From the NCBI RefSeq assembly GCF_000244875.1, contig NC_016791.1, forward strand, positions 2,733,001 through 2,797,000: 64,000 nt of DNA, read 5' to 3'. Of the stretch, positions 1 to 9,200 are shown piece by piece (position 1 is the first letter of the stretch; the number at the start of each line of letters is the position of its first letter). This stretch comes from Clostridium sp. BNL1100. GTDB lineage: Bacteria; Bacillota; Clostridia; Acetivibrionales; DSM-1351. Both the position numbers and the translations under genes were made by a program. Under the pieces are notes generated by a model that was given only the letters and a program-made list of their open reading frames with translations, had not been told where the DNA came from and did no database searches.

Positions 1-401
1 CCCCCAAGAATCCTATCAATAAGTGCATACGCAATGCTAGGGTCCATTTCAAATATAACTGAACCATTTAATGGAGTAAAATCAACAATGGCAAGAATTA
101 TCGGGTTTGCCAAAGAGTTACTGAATTCACTATATTGCAGGGCATCCACCGATAAAACATCTACCTGTACCAATGATCTTAAATATCCCGATAAAAACGA
201 CTGAACAAGTCGTGCGTAGTTTTCATTGATAAATTGCAATGTTCTTTTATGATCATTTGCAAACTTAGGCGGTTTTTTAAAGTCATGAATTTTAACTTTC
301 TTTTCGGTTTTTGTTGATTGAATCTGCTGAACATCTATGTCGCCTGTTGTTAAAGCCTTTAGCAGCTCATCAATCTCATTTTGAGAAAGTATATCACCCA
401 C
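1..401 (-). CDS. fliM: Flagellar motor switch protein FliM, N-terminal part (cut by window edge)
   Basis: FliM is the C-ring switch protein that binds CheY-P and reverses the flagellar motor. Only the first 133 or so codons are here; the 3' end lies beyond base 1. The frame begins with GTG at 401-399, preceded by a GGGGGTGA ribosome site about 7 bases upstream, and reads MGDILSQNEIDELLKAL, the usual N-terminal CheY-binding peptide of FliM. It then enters the CheC-like middle domain (SLANPIILAIVDFTPLNGS). It starts 11 bp after the fliL stop, as in other fla operons. Identity is clear; completeness cannot be judged. Confidence 0.93.
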   Translation of the reverse strand, partial: MGDILSQNEIDELLKALTTGDIDVQQIQSTKTEKKVKIHDFKKPPKFANDHKRTLQFINENYARLVQSFLSGYLRSLVQVDVLSVDALQYSEFSNSLANPIILAIVDFTPLNGSVIFEMDPSIAYALIDRILG

Positions 402-412
402 AAGCTCACCCC

Positions 413-940
413 CTATTGATATAACCAGTAGTCAAAGATTAAATTATAAACAAGTGGACTTGTCTTTTTTTCATTTTGAGTCAATATTTCATTTATCTCT
501 TTAGTGAGATAATCTGAAGCTTTTTTCTTAGCATCAAGCTGACTAACATCGTCAAGAGTTAATCCTTGAAAATAAGTGCCTATAGTCTGATTAATTTCCT
601 TTGAATAGAAATCAATCTTTGCGGCTACTTCTTCTTCATTCAAGTCATCAGTGGTTTTATAGTACTTCATACTTGCACTGACAGATATAACCGCTACTTG
701 TTTAGCGTCTGTCTTTTTAAGGTTAAAGTTCCTGTTTTCAAAAATTGTTTTCATTGCAAGATCATTATCGGATGGTACCGTATTGGTTACAACAACTGCT
801 TCCTTATCCGCCCTGGAGTTGTTGTTTCCAAAAAAGAAAAACCCTATTGCAAGGAAAGCAAGTGTAATCGATAAAAAAGCCACGATCACCAATAAAATAA
901 AATAGCTGCTTTTTCCCTCCAAATTTATATCCCCCTTCAA
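413..940 (-). CDS. fliL: Flagellar basal body-associated protein FliL
   Basis: FliL is a single-pass inner-membrane protein that surrounds the stators and supports motor torque. The 175-residue product has a short cytoplasmic start, one long hydrophobic segment at about residues 12-38, then an extracytoplasmic domain ending in LIFDYWLYQ, typical of FliL in length and layout. It lies directly upstream of fliM (11-bp gap) and downstream of flbD in the fla operon. Sequence conservation in FliL is low, so the call rests on topology, size and position. Confidence 0.85.
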   Translation of the reverse strand: MKGDINLEGKSSYFILLVIVAFLSITLAFLAIGFFFFGNNNSRADKEAVVVTNTVPSDNDLAMKTIFENRNFNLKKTDAKQVAVISVSASMKYYKTTDDLNEEEVAAKIDFYSKEINQTIGTYFQGLTLDDVSQLDAKKKASDYLTKEINEILTQNEKKTSPLVYNLIFDYWLYQ

Positions 941-1028
941 GCTTATGTATCCAGCAAATAATTACATTAGCATATAAAATGTAAACACATTATTTATTAA
1001 GGTTTATCTTATTTCCAGAACTTTAGGG

Positions 1029-1226
1029 CTAATTTTCATTAGCGTATTTTAAAATACCGGCTTTAAATTGCATTACTTTTTTAACAACTTCATCAACGCT
1101 CTCACATACTACATATTTTTTACCGTTGGTAAGTGTTATAACCGTATCTGGTGTACTCTCAAAACACTCTATTAAATCACTGTTCAAGACAAAGAACGTC
1201 TTGTTTAACCTGGTTAATCTTATCAT
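1029..1226 (-). CDS. flbD: FlbD family flagellar protein
   Basis: FlbD-family proteins are small (about 65 residues) and found in the fla operons of Firmicutes and related bacteria; the role is not settled. I place the start at the ATG at 1226-1224, because a GGAG site lies about 9 bases upstream and the protein then begins MIRLTRLNKTFFVLNSDLIE, the usual family start. An upstream in-frame ATG would add eight residues of atypical sequence. The core TPDTVITLTNGKKYVV matches the family. It lies between flgE and fliL. Confidence 0.85.
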   Translation of the reverse strand: MIRLTRLNKTFFVLNSDLIECFESTPDTVITLTNGKKYVVCESVDEVVKKVMQFKAGILKYANEN

Positions 1227-1297
1227 AATATTTTTGCTCCAAAAACACAATAGATAAATCTCAACAATTTACAAAACAGGACCTAAATCGATATTTT

Positions 1298-1339
1298 ACT
1301 ACTATAGACTAGGCTTTAAGCCTTAGTCTATAGTAGTTA
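1298..1339 (-). repeat. Long hairpin between flgE and flbD
   Basis: An imperfect palindrome in the 128-bp gap after flgE: arm ACTACTATAGACTAGGCT and its reverse complement with one extra base on the right arm, and a loop of only a few bases. On the transcribed minus strand there is no T-run after the stem (the sequence is AAAATATCG), so it is not a standard terminator. On the plus strand it is followed by TTATTTTTAA. It may be an mRNA processing or stability element between hook and later genes. Confidence 0.5.
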
Positions 1340-1354
1340 TTTTTAACTAATAAA

Positions 1355-2716
1355 TTACCTCTTTAGGTTTACAAGCTCCTGCAACATTTCATCTGATGTT
1401 GTTATTATTCTGCTGTTTGCCTGGAAACCTCTCTGTGTAATAATCATATCCGTAAACTCTCTTGAAAGGTCTACATTGGACATTTCTAGAGTACCCGGAC
1501 TCAATGTACCTACACCCTGTGAACCTGCCGGAACGCCTTTAATAAAGTCACCGGAGTTAGTTGTCGGAATAAACAGGTTTCCTCCAACCTTTTGCAAGCC
1601 GGCAGGATTATCAAAGCCTGCTAGTGCTATAAGTCCCAACGGTTGTTGCTGACCATTACTGTAAACGCCTGTTAGCATACCGTCAGAACCAACGTTGAAG
1701 GTAACAAGATTACCTGTTGTATATCCGTTAACATTAGATGGCTTTACGGAACTATCTGCCGCATACTGTGTTAATTTTTTGAAGTCAAGAGTTACATCAA
1801 TTTTTTTAGTACCACTAGTAGAGCCCTGATCATACTCTAAAGTGATATTATCAGGAGAAGCAGGAACATCCTTTGACAACTTTCCATTTGCATCAAACAC
1901 AAGTGTAGGCTCAGGGGATGATGATATAGTATTCTTATCCTCATCCGTAATATTGTATGTCCATTGTGTAGCAGGAGCCGTAATAACTGTTTTACCATCT
2001 TTATCAAGAATAGGCGCAGTTACCGCATCACTAGTTTTTCTAAAATTAACCGACAACTGATGCGCATTTCCTAAAGAATCATAAATGGTAAAAGGTACTG
2101 AAAACTGTGAGCCAGCACCTGTAGTTACAGCATAAGCCGAATTCAAGTTTCCTGAAAATTCTGCATATGAAGTAGGTTTCGCTGCTATAATCTTCTTGTT
2201 GCCGTTGGTTGCATCAGAGTACAGATTTATCGGTTCAATCGGGGTTTCAGTATCAAACTTTACCGTACCATCACCTAATGTTTCATACTTAGTCCAACCA
2301 TACACATTCATACCGTCGCCTGACACCAGATTTCCTAACTTGTCCAGACCAAAGTTTCCTGCTCTGGTGAATTTAAAGGTATCAGCATTTGAACCCTTCA
2401 CTATAAAGAAGCCATCTCCTGAAATAGACAAGTCAGTAGGGTTATCGGTTCTTTGCGGACTTCCGCCAGTCATTTGGTTGTCGATTGAACCAACTGCAAT
2501 ACCCAAACCAATCTGCATTGGGTTTGTACCGCCTCTTGCAGTGGCAGCGTCAGGCGCTCCGGCACCTCTCAATGTCTGGTTGAATATTTCCTGGAAGGTA
2601 ACTCTTCCTGCTTTAAAACCTAATGTGTTTACATTTGCAACGTTATTACCAATAACGTCCATTTTTGCCTGGTGTGCCTTTAATCCTGATACACCAGAAA
2701 ACATAGATCTCATCAT
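1355..2716 (-). CDS. flgE: Flagellar hook protein FlgE
   Basis: FlgE polymerises into the hook, the universal joint between rod and filament. The 453-residue product starts MMRSMFSGVSGLKAHQAKMD and continues GNNVANVNTLGFKAGRVTFQ, the rod/hook N-terminal signature. It has a variable middle region and ends with the family C-terminus (NVDLSREFTDMIITQRGFQA, then a coiled helix). Two adjacent ATGs (2716 and 2713) are both usable. It follows the TIGR02530-type gene and flgD, the expected order of hook assembly genes. Confidence 0.96.
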   Translation of the reverse strand: MMRSMFSGVSGLKAHQAKMDVIGNNVANVNTLGFKAGRVTFQEIFNQTLRGAGAPDAATARGGTNPMQIGLGIAVGSIDNQMTGGSPQRTDNPTDLSISGDGFFIVKGSNADTFKFTRAGNFGLDKLGNLVSGDGMNVYGWTKYETLGDGTVKFDTETPIEPINLYSDATNGNKKIIAAKPTSYAEFSGNLNSAYAVTTGAGSQFSVPFTIYDSLGNAHQLSVNFRKTSDAVTAPILDKDGKTVITAPATQWTYNITDEDKNTISSSPEPTLVFDANGKLSKDVPASPDNITLEYDQGSTSGTKKIDVTLDFKKLTQYAADSSVKPSNVNGYTTGNLVTFNVGSDGMLTGVYSNGQQQPLGLIALAGFDNPAGLQKVGGNLFIPTTNSGDFIKGVPAGSQGVGTLSPGTLEMSNVDLSREFTDMIITQRGFQANSRIITTSDEMLQELVNLKR

Positions 2717-2815
2717 AATTTTTTGACCCCCTCATTTAAGGTTATCTTATTGTTCCGTCCGTCATTCGGGAACATTCTTTCAGCCTCCCGTCAGGGTCCA
2801 GCCGAATATCATTTG

Positions 2816-3217
2816 CTATGCAAAAATTGCACCATCAATGTTTGTAAATACGTTTTCTTTTAACTCACTATTGTTCACTGCCGTTACAACCGTTTTACTG
2901 TTTACGTTAACAACAAATGCCATGTCATCAAGTATTACCAGCGAGTCCTTAATCCCTTTCTGCTGAGCTTTTGAAACTGCATTACTGATCTTATCTTTTT
3001 GAGTCTGGGTAAGATCAATATTTCTGGCTTGCATTCTCATTTCAGCATGCTTTGAAAATTTAACTCCGGAACCCTTGTCAATCGCCTGCTGAAGAAAATT
3101 TTCAAAATTAACTCCTGAAGCATTGTTGTTGACATTTCTGGGATTCCCCGTTTGAACCTTCCCGGTTGTTAATGGCGGCTTAATTATCCTGTTTGAATAA
3201 TTATTATTGATTACCAT
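2816..3217 (-). CDS. Flagellar operon protein of the TIGR02530 type
   Basis: A 133-residue protein of the small conserved family that sits between flgD and flgE in many Firmicutes and has no proven role. Visible features are a disordered N-terminal 50 residues, then a compact core with KFSKHAEMRMQARNIDLTQ and DSLVILDDMAFVVNVNSKTV, typical of this family. A GAGAAGGTGAG ribosome site precedes the ATG. Its place between hook cap and hook genes suggests a part in hook assembly; this is inference from position. Confidence 0.8.
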   Translation of the reverse strand: MVINNNYSNRIIKPPLTTGKVQTGNPRNVNNNASGVNFENFLQQAIDKGSGVKFSKHAEMRMQARNIDLTQTQKDKISNAVSKAQQKGIKDSLVILDDMAFVVNVNSKTVVTAVNNSELKENVFTNIDGAIFA

Positions 3218-3257
3218 AACTCACCTTCTCTCACTTAGCAACTCCTAATGTGTCTAT

Positions 3258-4118
3258 CTATGGCTTTTGTATGTTTGATACACTGTATACCGATATGTAC
3301 ATGTTATCAAGTACTGCGGTTACCTTACCTGTGTTTTCATCTATACTATAGCTCTTCAATGTTGCTGTAACAGGTACCTTTGCTCCTGTGGTACTATCCT
3401 TTATGGTTACCTTAACCTGCTTATCGGCTTCGGTTGTTCCGTTTACCTTTTGTTCAAGATAGTTCTTAATATAATTCGGATCTACAGCAGTCGAGCCTGT
3501 TACTTCGGCAATTTCAACGTTTACTCCGTCCATTACCGCATAGTCCTCATTTGCACCTCTCTGAATCTGCTTAACATTTCCTGAGAGATAAATAACGTTG
3601 CCATTAGATGAATCGTATACCGCACCTTTTACTTTATAACCTAACAGATTTGAAAAGTCAGCCAGGTTTTCATAGGAATTGTAAAGTGCGTCATCAACCT
3701 GTGTAATACTGTCTACGTCAACGTCCTTGTTATTAACCACAACAAAGGTTTTTCCGTCCTTCATTTTAACACTTGTAACTGTACCCTGTACGGAATTAAC
3801 TTCAAGAGTTTTGTCATCTGATGTTGTTGCAGTAATAACCTTTCCTATCAGGGTGAATGCCTGAGATTTAGTCATTGAACCGTTCATATTCTGCATTTGT
3901 TCCAGAGAACTGAACTGAGCCATTTGGGCTATAAACTCTTTGTCGTCTACAGGTTGTAATGGATCCTGATATCTTAACTGTGTTACTAAAAGATTAAGAA
4001 AATCATTTTTTCCAAGCTCACCGCCGGTTTTTCTGGCAGCTGCCTCCTGCTTGCTCTTGGTACTTTCAATTATCTGATCAATTGTAAGTGAGTTATTTAT
4101 TCCGCTGGTTTGTGCCAT
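3258..4118 (-). CDS. flgD: Flagellar hook capping protein FlgD
   Basis: FlgD caps the growing hook and guides FlgE insertion. The 286-residue product carries the diagnostic N-terminal motif GKNDFLNLLVTQLRYQDPLQ and then KEFIAQMAQFSSLEQMQNM, residues about 37-82, followed by a beta-rich region that would form the tudor-like/FnIII part. It lies immediately downstream of fliK with a 15-bp gap, matching the co-regulation of hook length and hook cap. Confidence 0.94.
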   Translation of the reverse strand: MAQTSGINNSLTIDQIIESTKSKQEAAARKTGGELGKNDFLNLLVTQLRYQDPLQPVDDKEFIAQMAQFSSLEQMQNMNGSMTKSQAFTLIGKVITATTSDDKTLEVNSVQGTVTSVKMKDGKTFVVVNNKDVDVDSITQVDDALYNSYENLADFSNLLGYKVKGAVYDSSNGNVIYLSGNVKQIQRGANEDYAVMDGVNVEIAEVTGSTAVDPNYIKNYLEQKVNGTTEADKQVKVTIKDSTTGAKVPVTATLKSYSIDENTGKVTAVLDNMYISVYSVSNIQKP

Positions 4119-4133
4119 AATCGTACCTCCCTT

Positions 4134-5669
4134 CTATGCAGTCAGGTTAATTGTATTAAGATCATCTGTATACTGTGCCAACCTCTCGGGAAGATTCTCC
4201 AAAAGACTTACTCCGGCAACAGTTGACCCGGTCACACCTTCTGCATGCTTCATTCCGTTTCCTGAACCGTTATTTTTACCTTGAGTCAAACTCTGATTAC
4301 GGTTTTCACTTCTGTTCTCCTGTCCAACCTGAACACTCACACCGTCTATTGCTATGCCCTGCTTTTGCAGTGAATCCTTCAGCAACTGCATGTTTGTTTC
4401 AATAATTTCTTTTACCTGCTGACTTTCAGCTATAAATTTTGCAGCTACAATACCCTGCTCAGTAACAACCTTTAGTTCAAGCTTTCCTAGGTGATCCGGC
4501 TTGAGCTGAATGATCATTTCTGTTTTATCCTGTCCCAGAATCACTTTAGCCTGTTCCATAACCTGATTTACAACGTCTGAGGTTTTAATTGGTTGGCGAA
4601 CTGAAAAAACTGATTTTTCAGCAGCTATCTGGTTGTTATTTAGGACGGTCTTAACGTCTCCTACTGCCTGAAAATTCTGAGTCAAATTCTGCTCATCTGT
4701 TGTTGCTGTTTCAGCTGAAGTATTCAACCCTTGCAGTCCCAACTGTGGCTTGGTTGACTCTGTACTTTCATCATTGTCTTCCTTGGGCACATCTTTTGAT
4801 TTAGTTTCAGTATGAACTTTATCGGAATCAGCTTTTTTACTGTCACCTTCTAGAGATACTTCCTCTACAACATCAGTATCAATATTTTGAGAAACGGCAG
4901 TTTCCACTGATTGCGATTGAGATTTCATTACCGCTATTATTTTAGCTGCTTCATCACTGATTAGCCCCGGATTATTCTGTCCGTTTTCAATAAGTGTGTC
5001 CAGCTTCTCTTTAACACTTAAAGCTACCTTTGACAAATCAATAGACACCTTTCCTGCCTGTGGATTAATATCCTCACTTGCCGGAATGTTATTACTATTT
5101 TCAGTAACGGCTACTGACTCAGGTTTTATCTGTTTTGTAACTTCTGTAGCCAACTTTAGCAGAATGTCCTTTTGCTTGTCATTTAGTTCAAGCAAATCAG
5201 ATACCTTTTGCATAAAAACAGTCAGTTTGTCAACATTCTTGAGATCTTTCAACGAGAAACCAAGTTGTTTTGCCAAGTCAACCAACTGTCCGGGTGCAAT
5301 CCCCAGCATTTGTGCAAGAGCTAATATCTGATCATCATACTTTTCAGATGCTTGAGCTTCGTCTGTGCTTACATTTGCTAATTCCTTATTGGAATCGGCT
5401 TGCACTACTGACTTTGTAGATACAGACTTTTTACTCAATTGAACTTCTGCAAATGACTTAAACTTCGTTTTACTGTCATTATCCTGCCCGACATTGTTGT
5501 TTGCTGCAGTCTCGTTACGTTTTGAATAATTGTTTACAGTGTTATCAAGTACTGATTTAAAAGATGTACCGGGTGAACTCTGTGTGGTTTTGGATTTAAT
5601 ATTCAAAATGTCATTACCGCTGTCCTGATTCAAGTTAAGTTTTAGTAAATTACTACTTGTCATTATCAT
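4134..5669 (-). CDS. fliK: Flagellar hook-length control protein FliK
   Basis: FliK is the secreted molecular ruler that sets hook length and switches export specificity. The 511-residue product has a long low-complexity, charged and Ser/Thr/Gln-rich N-terminal two thirds. The conserved globular C-terminal domain lies at about residues 380-465 and includes MIIQLKPDHLGKLELKVVTE and IAIDGVSVQV. A strong AAGGAGGTGAG ribosome site precedes the ATG at 5669. Flanking motE-like and flgD genes support the call. Confidence 0.9.
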   Translation of the reverse strand: MIMTSSNLLKLNLNQDSGNDILNIKSKTTQSSPGTSFKSVLDNTVNNYSKRNETAANNNVGQDNDSKTKFKSFAEVQLSKKSVSTKSVVQADSNKELANVSTDEAQASEKYDDQILALAQMLGIAPGQLVDLAKQLGFSLKDLKNVDKLTVFMQKVSDLLELNDKQKDILLKLATEVTKQIKPESVAVTENSNNIPASEDINPQAGKVSIDLSKVALSVKEKLDTLIENGQNNPGLISDEAAKIIAVMKSQSQSVETAVSQNIDTDVVEEVSLEGDSKKADSDKVHTETKSKDVPKEDNDESTESTKPQLGLQGLNTSAETATTDEQNLTQNFQAVGDVKTVLNNNQIAAEKSVFSVRQPIKTSDVVNQVMEQAKVILGQDKTEMIIQLKPDHLGKLELKVVTEQGIVAAKFIAESQQVKEIIETNMQLLKDSLQKQGIAIDGVSVQVGQENRSENRNQSLTQGKNNGSGNGMKHAEGVTGSTVAGVSLLENLPERLAQYTDDLNTINLTA

Positions 5670-5740
5670 TTTCTCACCTCCTTGTTTTTATTATATTTAT
5701 GTAATGGGGTAGGAATTCTCCGTTCCCCCAATTACCTGAA

Positions 5741-6610
5741 TTATTTTTTGGGAGTAGTTCCTGAAACACCAACCTTGTATTCCTTAGCCAATTGTTCAGA
5801 TACCTTTGCTGCAAAGGCAGGTGTCATTTCAGTTAGTATTTCACCTGCGGTATCCTTTTTGAGATTTTTCATTATATCAATTATCAGTGTCATTTTACTG
5901 CTGCCCATCTGTTCCATTATTCCGGCAACAGCTGATGCGTCCATTTGTTCATATATTGAACAATATTTTTTAACATCGTCACTGACCTTTTCTTCTTTCA
6001 TAATGCTTTCATACAGTTCTTCAGCTTTTTGCGGGTTAACCTTCTTAAAATAGTTCTTGTATTCGGTTGTGTCCCCAGCAGATATAACCTCGAACAGTTT
6101 GTCATAATCCTTTTGAAGACTGTCCTTTTGGGATTGCAATTTATTTTTTTCAGTCTCAAGGGCGTCCTTCTGTTGCTGAAGCAATGTGGTATTACTGTCC
6201 TTTGCAGTTACCTGATTTTTAGTATTATCTAACTGCTTTGTTAAGTCTTCAACCCGTTTTTCCAATTCTTCTTTTTGTGTTTTAATCTCGTTGTATCTGC
6301 TTCTTACCTGCTCTTCAGTCATATTTTTCTCGTCTTCGGGGTCAGGTTTCTCCGGCAGAGACCACTTTAACACAGGTATGCCCCGTATGCTGTCACCCAT
6401 ACTGTCTGCAACACCATTTACATTAAATTTGACAGCAAGAAATAATGCTCCCCCAATAATTAAGACAACAAGCAGCAAAGCTGTTATTATTGATACTATA
6501 TAGAAAAGAGCACTGGTCGTCTTTTTCTCTTGTTTTTTTGACATTTCTGTCTTTTTAAAAAGTGTTTCTACTTTTTCATCTTGTTCTGTAAAATTAATAT
6601 TTTCCGGCAT
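5741..6610 (-). CDS. MotE/YlxF-like flagellar chaperone-type protein
   Basis: Protein of about 289 residues with one N-terminal membrane span (hydrophobic run ALFYIVSIITALLLVVLIIG), a long coiled coil rich in K, E and Q, and a C-terminal MgtE_N-like helical domain (SSKMTLIIDIMKNLKKDTA, then ILTEMTPAFAAKVSEQLA). This is the layout of MotE/YlxF proteins found next to fliJ and fliK. I prefer the ATG at 6610 because AGGAG lies just upstream and the sequence then reads MPENINF. The longer frame from 6655 begins inside fliJ. The start overlaps the fliJ end by 17 bp, implying translational coupling. Confidence 0.78.
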   Translation of the reverse strand: MPENINFTEQDEKVETLFKKTEMSKKQEKKTTSALFYIVSIITALLLVVLIIGGALFLAVKFNVNGVADSMGDSIRGIPVLKWSLPEKPDPEDEKNMTEEQVRSRYNEIKTQKEELEKRVEDLTKQLDNTKNQVTAKDSNTTLLQQQKDALETEKNKLQSQKDSLQKDYDKLFEVISAGDTTEYKNYFKKVNPQKAEELYESIMKEEKVSDDVKKYCSIYEQMDASAVAGIMEQMGSSKMTLIIDIMKNLKKDTAGEILTEMTPAFAAKVSEQLAKEYKVGVSGTTPKK

Positions 6611-7061
6611 TTTCTTCTCCTGAACCATCCTTGAACTTAAAACTGTTAAGCTCATCTATTAATAGTTGTTCTGCTTTACCCTGTTCCTTCAAGAACTCGC
6701 CATATTTCTTTTCTCTAAGTTTATCCAGTATCTTTCGTTCCTGTACTGCTTTGACCAGACTCTCTCTTCTTATATCGACTTGATTCTGGGCAATATATAC
6801 ATTTTCTTTCTGTTCTGTTATTTTTTGTTTTAAAAAGGACAAATAATTATTATAGGCCTTTATTTGACTAATGGAAATTCCTTGGTCTACCTTTGAATTA
6901 AGTTCACTGATAGAAGATTCTCTAGTTGTTTTCAAACTGGTCAAAAATTCTTTTTGCTTCTCTAACTCTCTTGAAGCTAAGGCCAGGTTATTTTTAGCAT
7001 TGTCCTCCATCTGTACTTTAAGGTTCCGTACTGATTCAAGTCTAAATCCGAACTTTTGCAA
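6594..7061 (-). CDS. fliJ: Flagellar export protein FliJ
   Basis: FliJ is the small coiled-coil stalk of the flagellar export ATPase and also escorts chaperones. The 155-residue product is almost wholly predicted coiled coil, starts MQKFGFRLESVRNLKVQME and has the heptad pattern of the family. The start codon is TTG at 7061-7059, preceded by an AGGAGG site 10 bases upstream. It follows fliI by about 20 bp, its structural partner. Confidence 0.88.
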   Translation of the reverse strand: MQKFGFRLESVRNLKVQMEDNAKNNLALASRELEKQKEFLTSLKTTRESSISELNSKVDQGISISQIKAYNNYLSFLKQKITEQKENVYIAQNQVDIRRESLVKAVQERKILDKLREKKYGEFLKEQGKAEQLLIDELNSFKFKDGSGEENAGKY

Positions 7062-7080
7062 TCACTCCCAGCCTCCTTTA

Positions 7081-8391
7081 CTATTTCAGTAAACTAAGTA
7101 CTTGTGAATGTATATCCTCAAACGTTACCTTTTCATCGGTTTCCTGTTGAAGAAATGAAGTTATATCATCAATACTCTCTATTGCATAGTCTATCTTCTC
7201 ATTACTTCCTTTTACATATGCACCTATATTGATTAAATCCTCTGCGTCTCTATGCACAGCCATTATTTTCTTTATTTCATTGGCAGATTTTTTATGTTCT
7301 TTATTAATAATGTCACCCATAACCCTGCTGACACTTGCAAGAACGTCAATAGCAGGATAATGATTTTTGTTTGCCATTGCTCTTGACAGGACAATATGTC
7401 CGTCAAGGATTCCTCTGGCAGTATCAGTTACAGGTTCCGTAAGGTCATCACCATCTACCAGTACAGTGTACAATCCTGTTATAGACCCCTTCTCAGAAGT
7501 CCCTGCTCTCTCAAGCAATTTCGGAAATACAGAGAAAACCGACGGTGTATATCCTCGTGAAACAGGAGGTTCCCCTATGGAAAGTCCTACTTCTCTTTGT
7601 GCCATTGCATATCTTGTCAATGAATCCATCAAAAGCAGTACATCCTTGCCACAATCCCTGAAGTATTCAGCAATCGCAGTGGCAACCATGGCTCCTTTAA
7701 GCCTTATTAATGCAGGTTGGTCAGAAGTAGCTACTACAACTACTGACCTTGCCAGTCCTTCGTCCGTTAAATCCCTTTCCAAGAACTCCCTTACTTCTCT
7801 TCCTCGTTCTCCAATTAAAGCAATAACATTTATATCAGCTTTTGTATTTCTAGCAACCATACCCATCAAAGTGCTCTTACCGACACCACTACCGGCAAAA
7901 ATACCAACTCTTTGTCCTTTACCTATTGTTAAAAGTCCATCAATAGCTCTTACTCCCAAAGGTAAGGGCTCTGAAATCCTTTTTCTGGTTAAAGGGTTAG
8001 GAGGCTTATTATCGGTTTTATAAAAATGTTTGGATTGCAAGCTTCCCTTATCGTCTATCGGGTTTCCCAAACCGTCCAAAACACGGCCTATCAATTCAGG
8101 TCCCACTGCAACCTTTAATGTATCGCCATTGGCTGAAACAGTACTTCCCGGCCCAATACCCAGCATTTCACCCAAGGGCATTAATAAAACCTTTTCATCC
8201 TTAAAGCCTACTACTTCTGCTTTAAGTTTATTGCCACCGGGGATATGTATATTACAAAGGTTCCCAATACTCACCTGGGGGCCATCCGATTCTATAGTAA
8301 GTCCTACAACCTTTGAAACCTTACCGATATAATCTATATATTCTTTTGACTTTAATGCTTCCCTGTATTTTATTAGGTTAACGCCTGACAT
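7081..8391 (-). CDS. fliI: Flagellum-specific ATP synthase FliI
   Basis: FliI is the hexameric export ATPase that drives type III flagellar secretion. The 436-residue product has the Walker A motif GIFAGSGVGKSTLMGM at about residues 163-178, the family signature GERGREVREFLERDL, a Walker B strand (DVLLLMDSLTRYAMAQREVG) and the helical C-terminal domain. Length and motifs are complete. An AGGAGGTCAA site precedes the ATG. It sits between fliH, its regulator, and fliJ. Confidence 0.97.
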   Translation of the reverse strand: MSGVNLIKYREALKSKEYIDYIGKVSKVVGLTIESDGPQVSIGNLCNIHIPGGNKLKAEVVGFKDEKVLLMPLGEMLGIGPGSTVSANGDTLKVAVGPELIGRVLDGLGNPIDDKGSLQSKHFYKTDNKPPNPLTRKRISEPLPLGVRAIDGLLTIGKGQRVGIFAGSGVGKSTLMGMVARNTKADINVIALIGERGREVREFLERDLTDEGLARSVVVVATSDQPALIRLKGAMVATAIAEYFRDCGKDVLLLMDSLTRYAMAQREVGLSIGEPPVSRGYTPSVFSVFPKLLERAGTSEKGSITGLYTVLVDGDDLTEPVTDTARGILDGHIVLSRAMANKNHYPAIDVLASVSRVMGDIINKEHKKSANEIKKIMAVHRDAEDLINIGAYVKGSNEKIDYAIESIDDITSFLQQETDEKVTFEDIHSQVLSLLK

Positions 8392-8423
8392 TTGACCTCC
8401 TGTAAAGAAAGCTGCAACGCACC

Positions 8424-9200
8424 TTAATTTGTTGATTCATTTAATATGTCTTTAAAGTCATTTTCTATTTTTTCTATTTTAGTTGCTGCGCTTGCATCTA
8501 TGCTGCCGAAAGAAGTCTCGATAATGCAGCCACCTTCTTTTAATGAAAGGTCTTTTTTAATTTCAATTTCCTCAGACCTTTCAAGCATTGATTCCAATTC
8601 ATCCTTATTCTCGTTCACAAAATCAAAATCCTGCTCACTTAATTTAAGAACTGCCTTCCGATCTTTTGAACACTTTTCAAAAGCATCCTTAACCAAGAGC
8701 AATATATTCTGCTTACTTTCCAGTTCTTTACTGATTACTTTTTTTGCGATATCAATAATGGTGTTTACCGAATCCTCTTCCAGAGAATCCAGAACCTTCT
8801 TGTATTCAATACCAGCTTGTGTCTTAATATCCTGAGCTTCCTTGATAAGAGCTTCATATTCCTGTTTTGCTAGAGCTAATCCCTGCTCATAGCCCTCTGA
8901 CCTTGCTTCTCCATAAACCTGTTGTTTAAGATTTTCAACATCAACAGATGCATTTTTTAAAATATCCTTTGCTTCCAGCAAGGCTTCCTTTATTATCATA
9001 TCTGCTTCTGCTTTGGCCTTATTAATAATGTCTTGGCCCATAGCATTATAATCGACTTGTTGCTGGTCATCTTCATCGTCCTGCTCTAAATCCAGTTTAA
9101 GTCCTATATTTCTTACGGGAGGCTGGTATGTTACAGGAAACTTAACTTGAAACGGAACGCCTACATTTACCTGATTGTTTTTATATATCTTATTAGACAA
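8424..9200 (-). CDS. fliH: Flagellar assembly protein FliH
   Basis: FliH binds and restrains FliI and links it to the C-ring. The 258-residue product has a short N-terminal segment, an acidic stretch, a long alanine- and glutamate-rich helical region with a glycine-spaced part (EARSEGYEQGLALAKQEYEA), and a C-terminal domain that resembles the E-type ATPase stator (LKEGGCIIETSFGSIDASA). The start overlaps the fliG end by 8 bp, consistent with one mRNA. Confidence 0.88.
   Translation of the reverse strand: MSNKIYKNNQVNVGVPFQVKFPVTYQPPVRNIGLKLDLEQDDEDDQQQVDYNAMGQDIINKAKAEADMIIKEALLEAKDILKNASVDVENLKQQVYGEARSEGYEQGLALAKQEYEALIKEAQDIKTQAGIEYKKVLDSLEEDSVNTIIDIAKKVISKELESKQNILLLVKDAFEKCSKDRKAVLKLSEQDFDFVNENKDELESMLERSEEIEIKKDLSLKEGGCIIETSFGSIDASAATKIEKIENDFKDILNESTN

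Noticed and set aside
2196-2726. Long plus-strand open frame opposite flgE (176 codons)
   Set aside because: It is the mirror of flgE, has no ribosome site, and its translation lacks family features. flgE on the minus strand explains this DNA fully.
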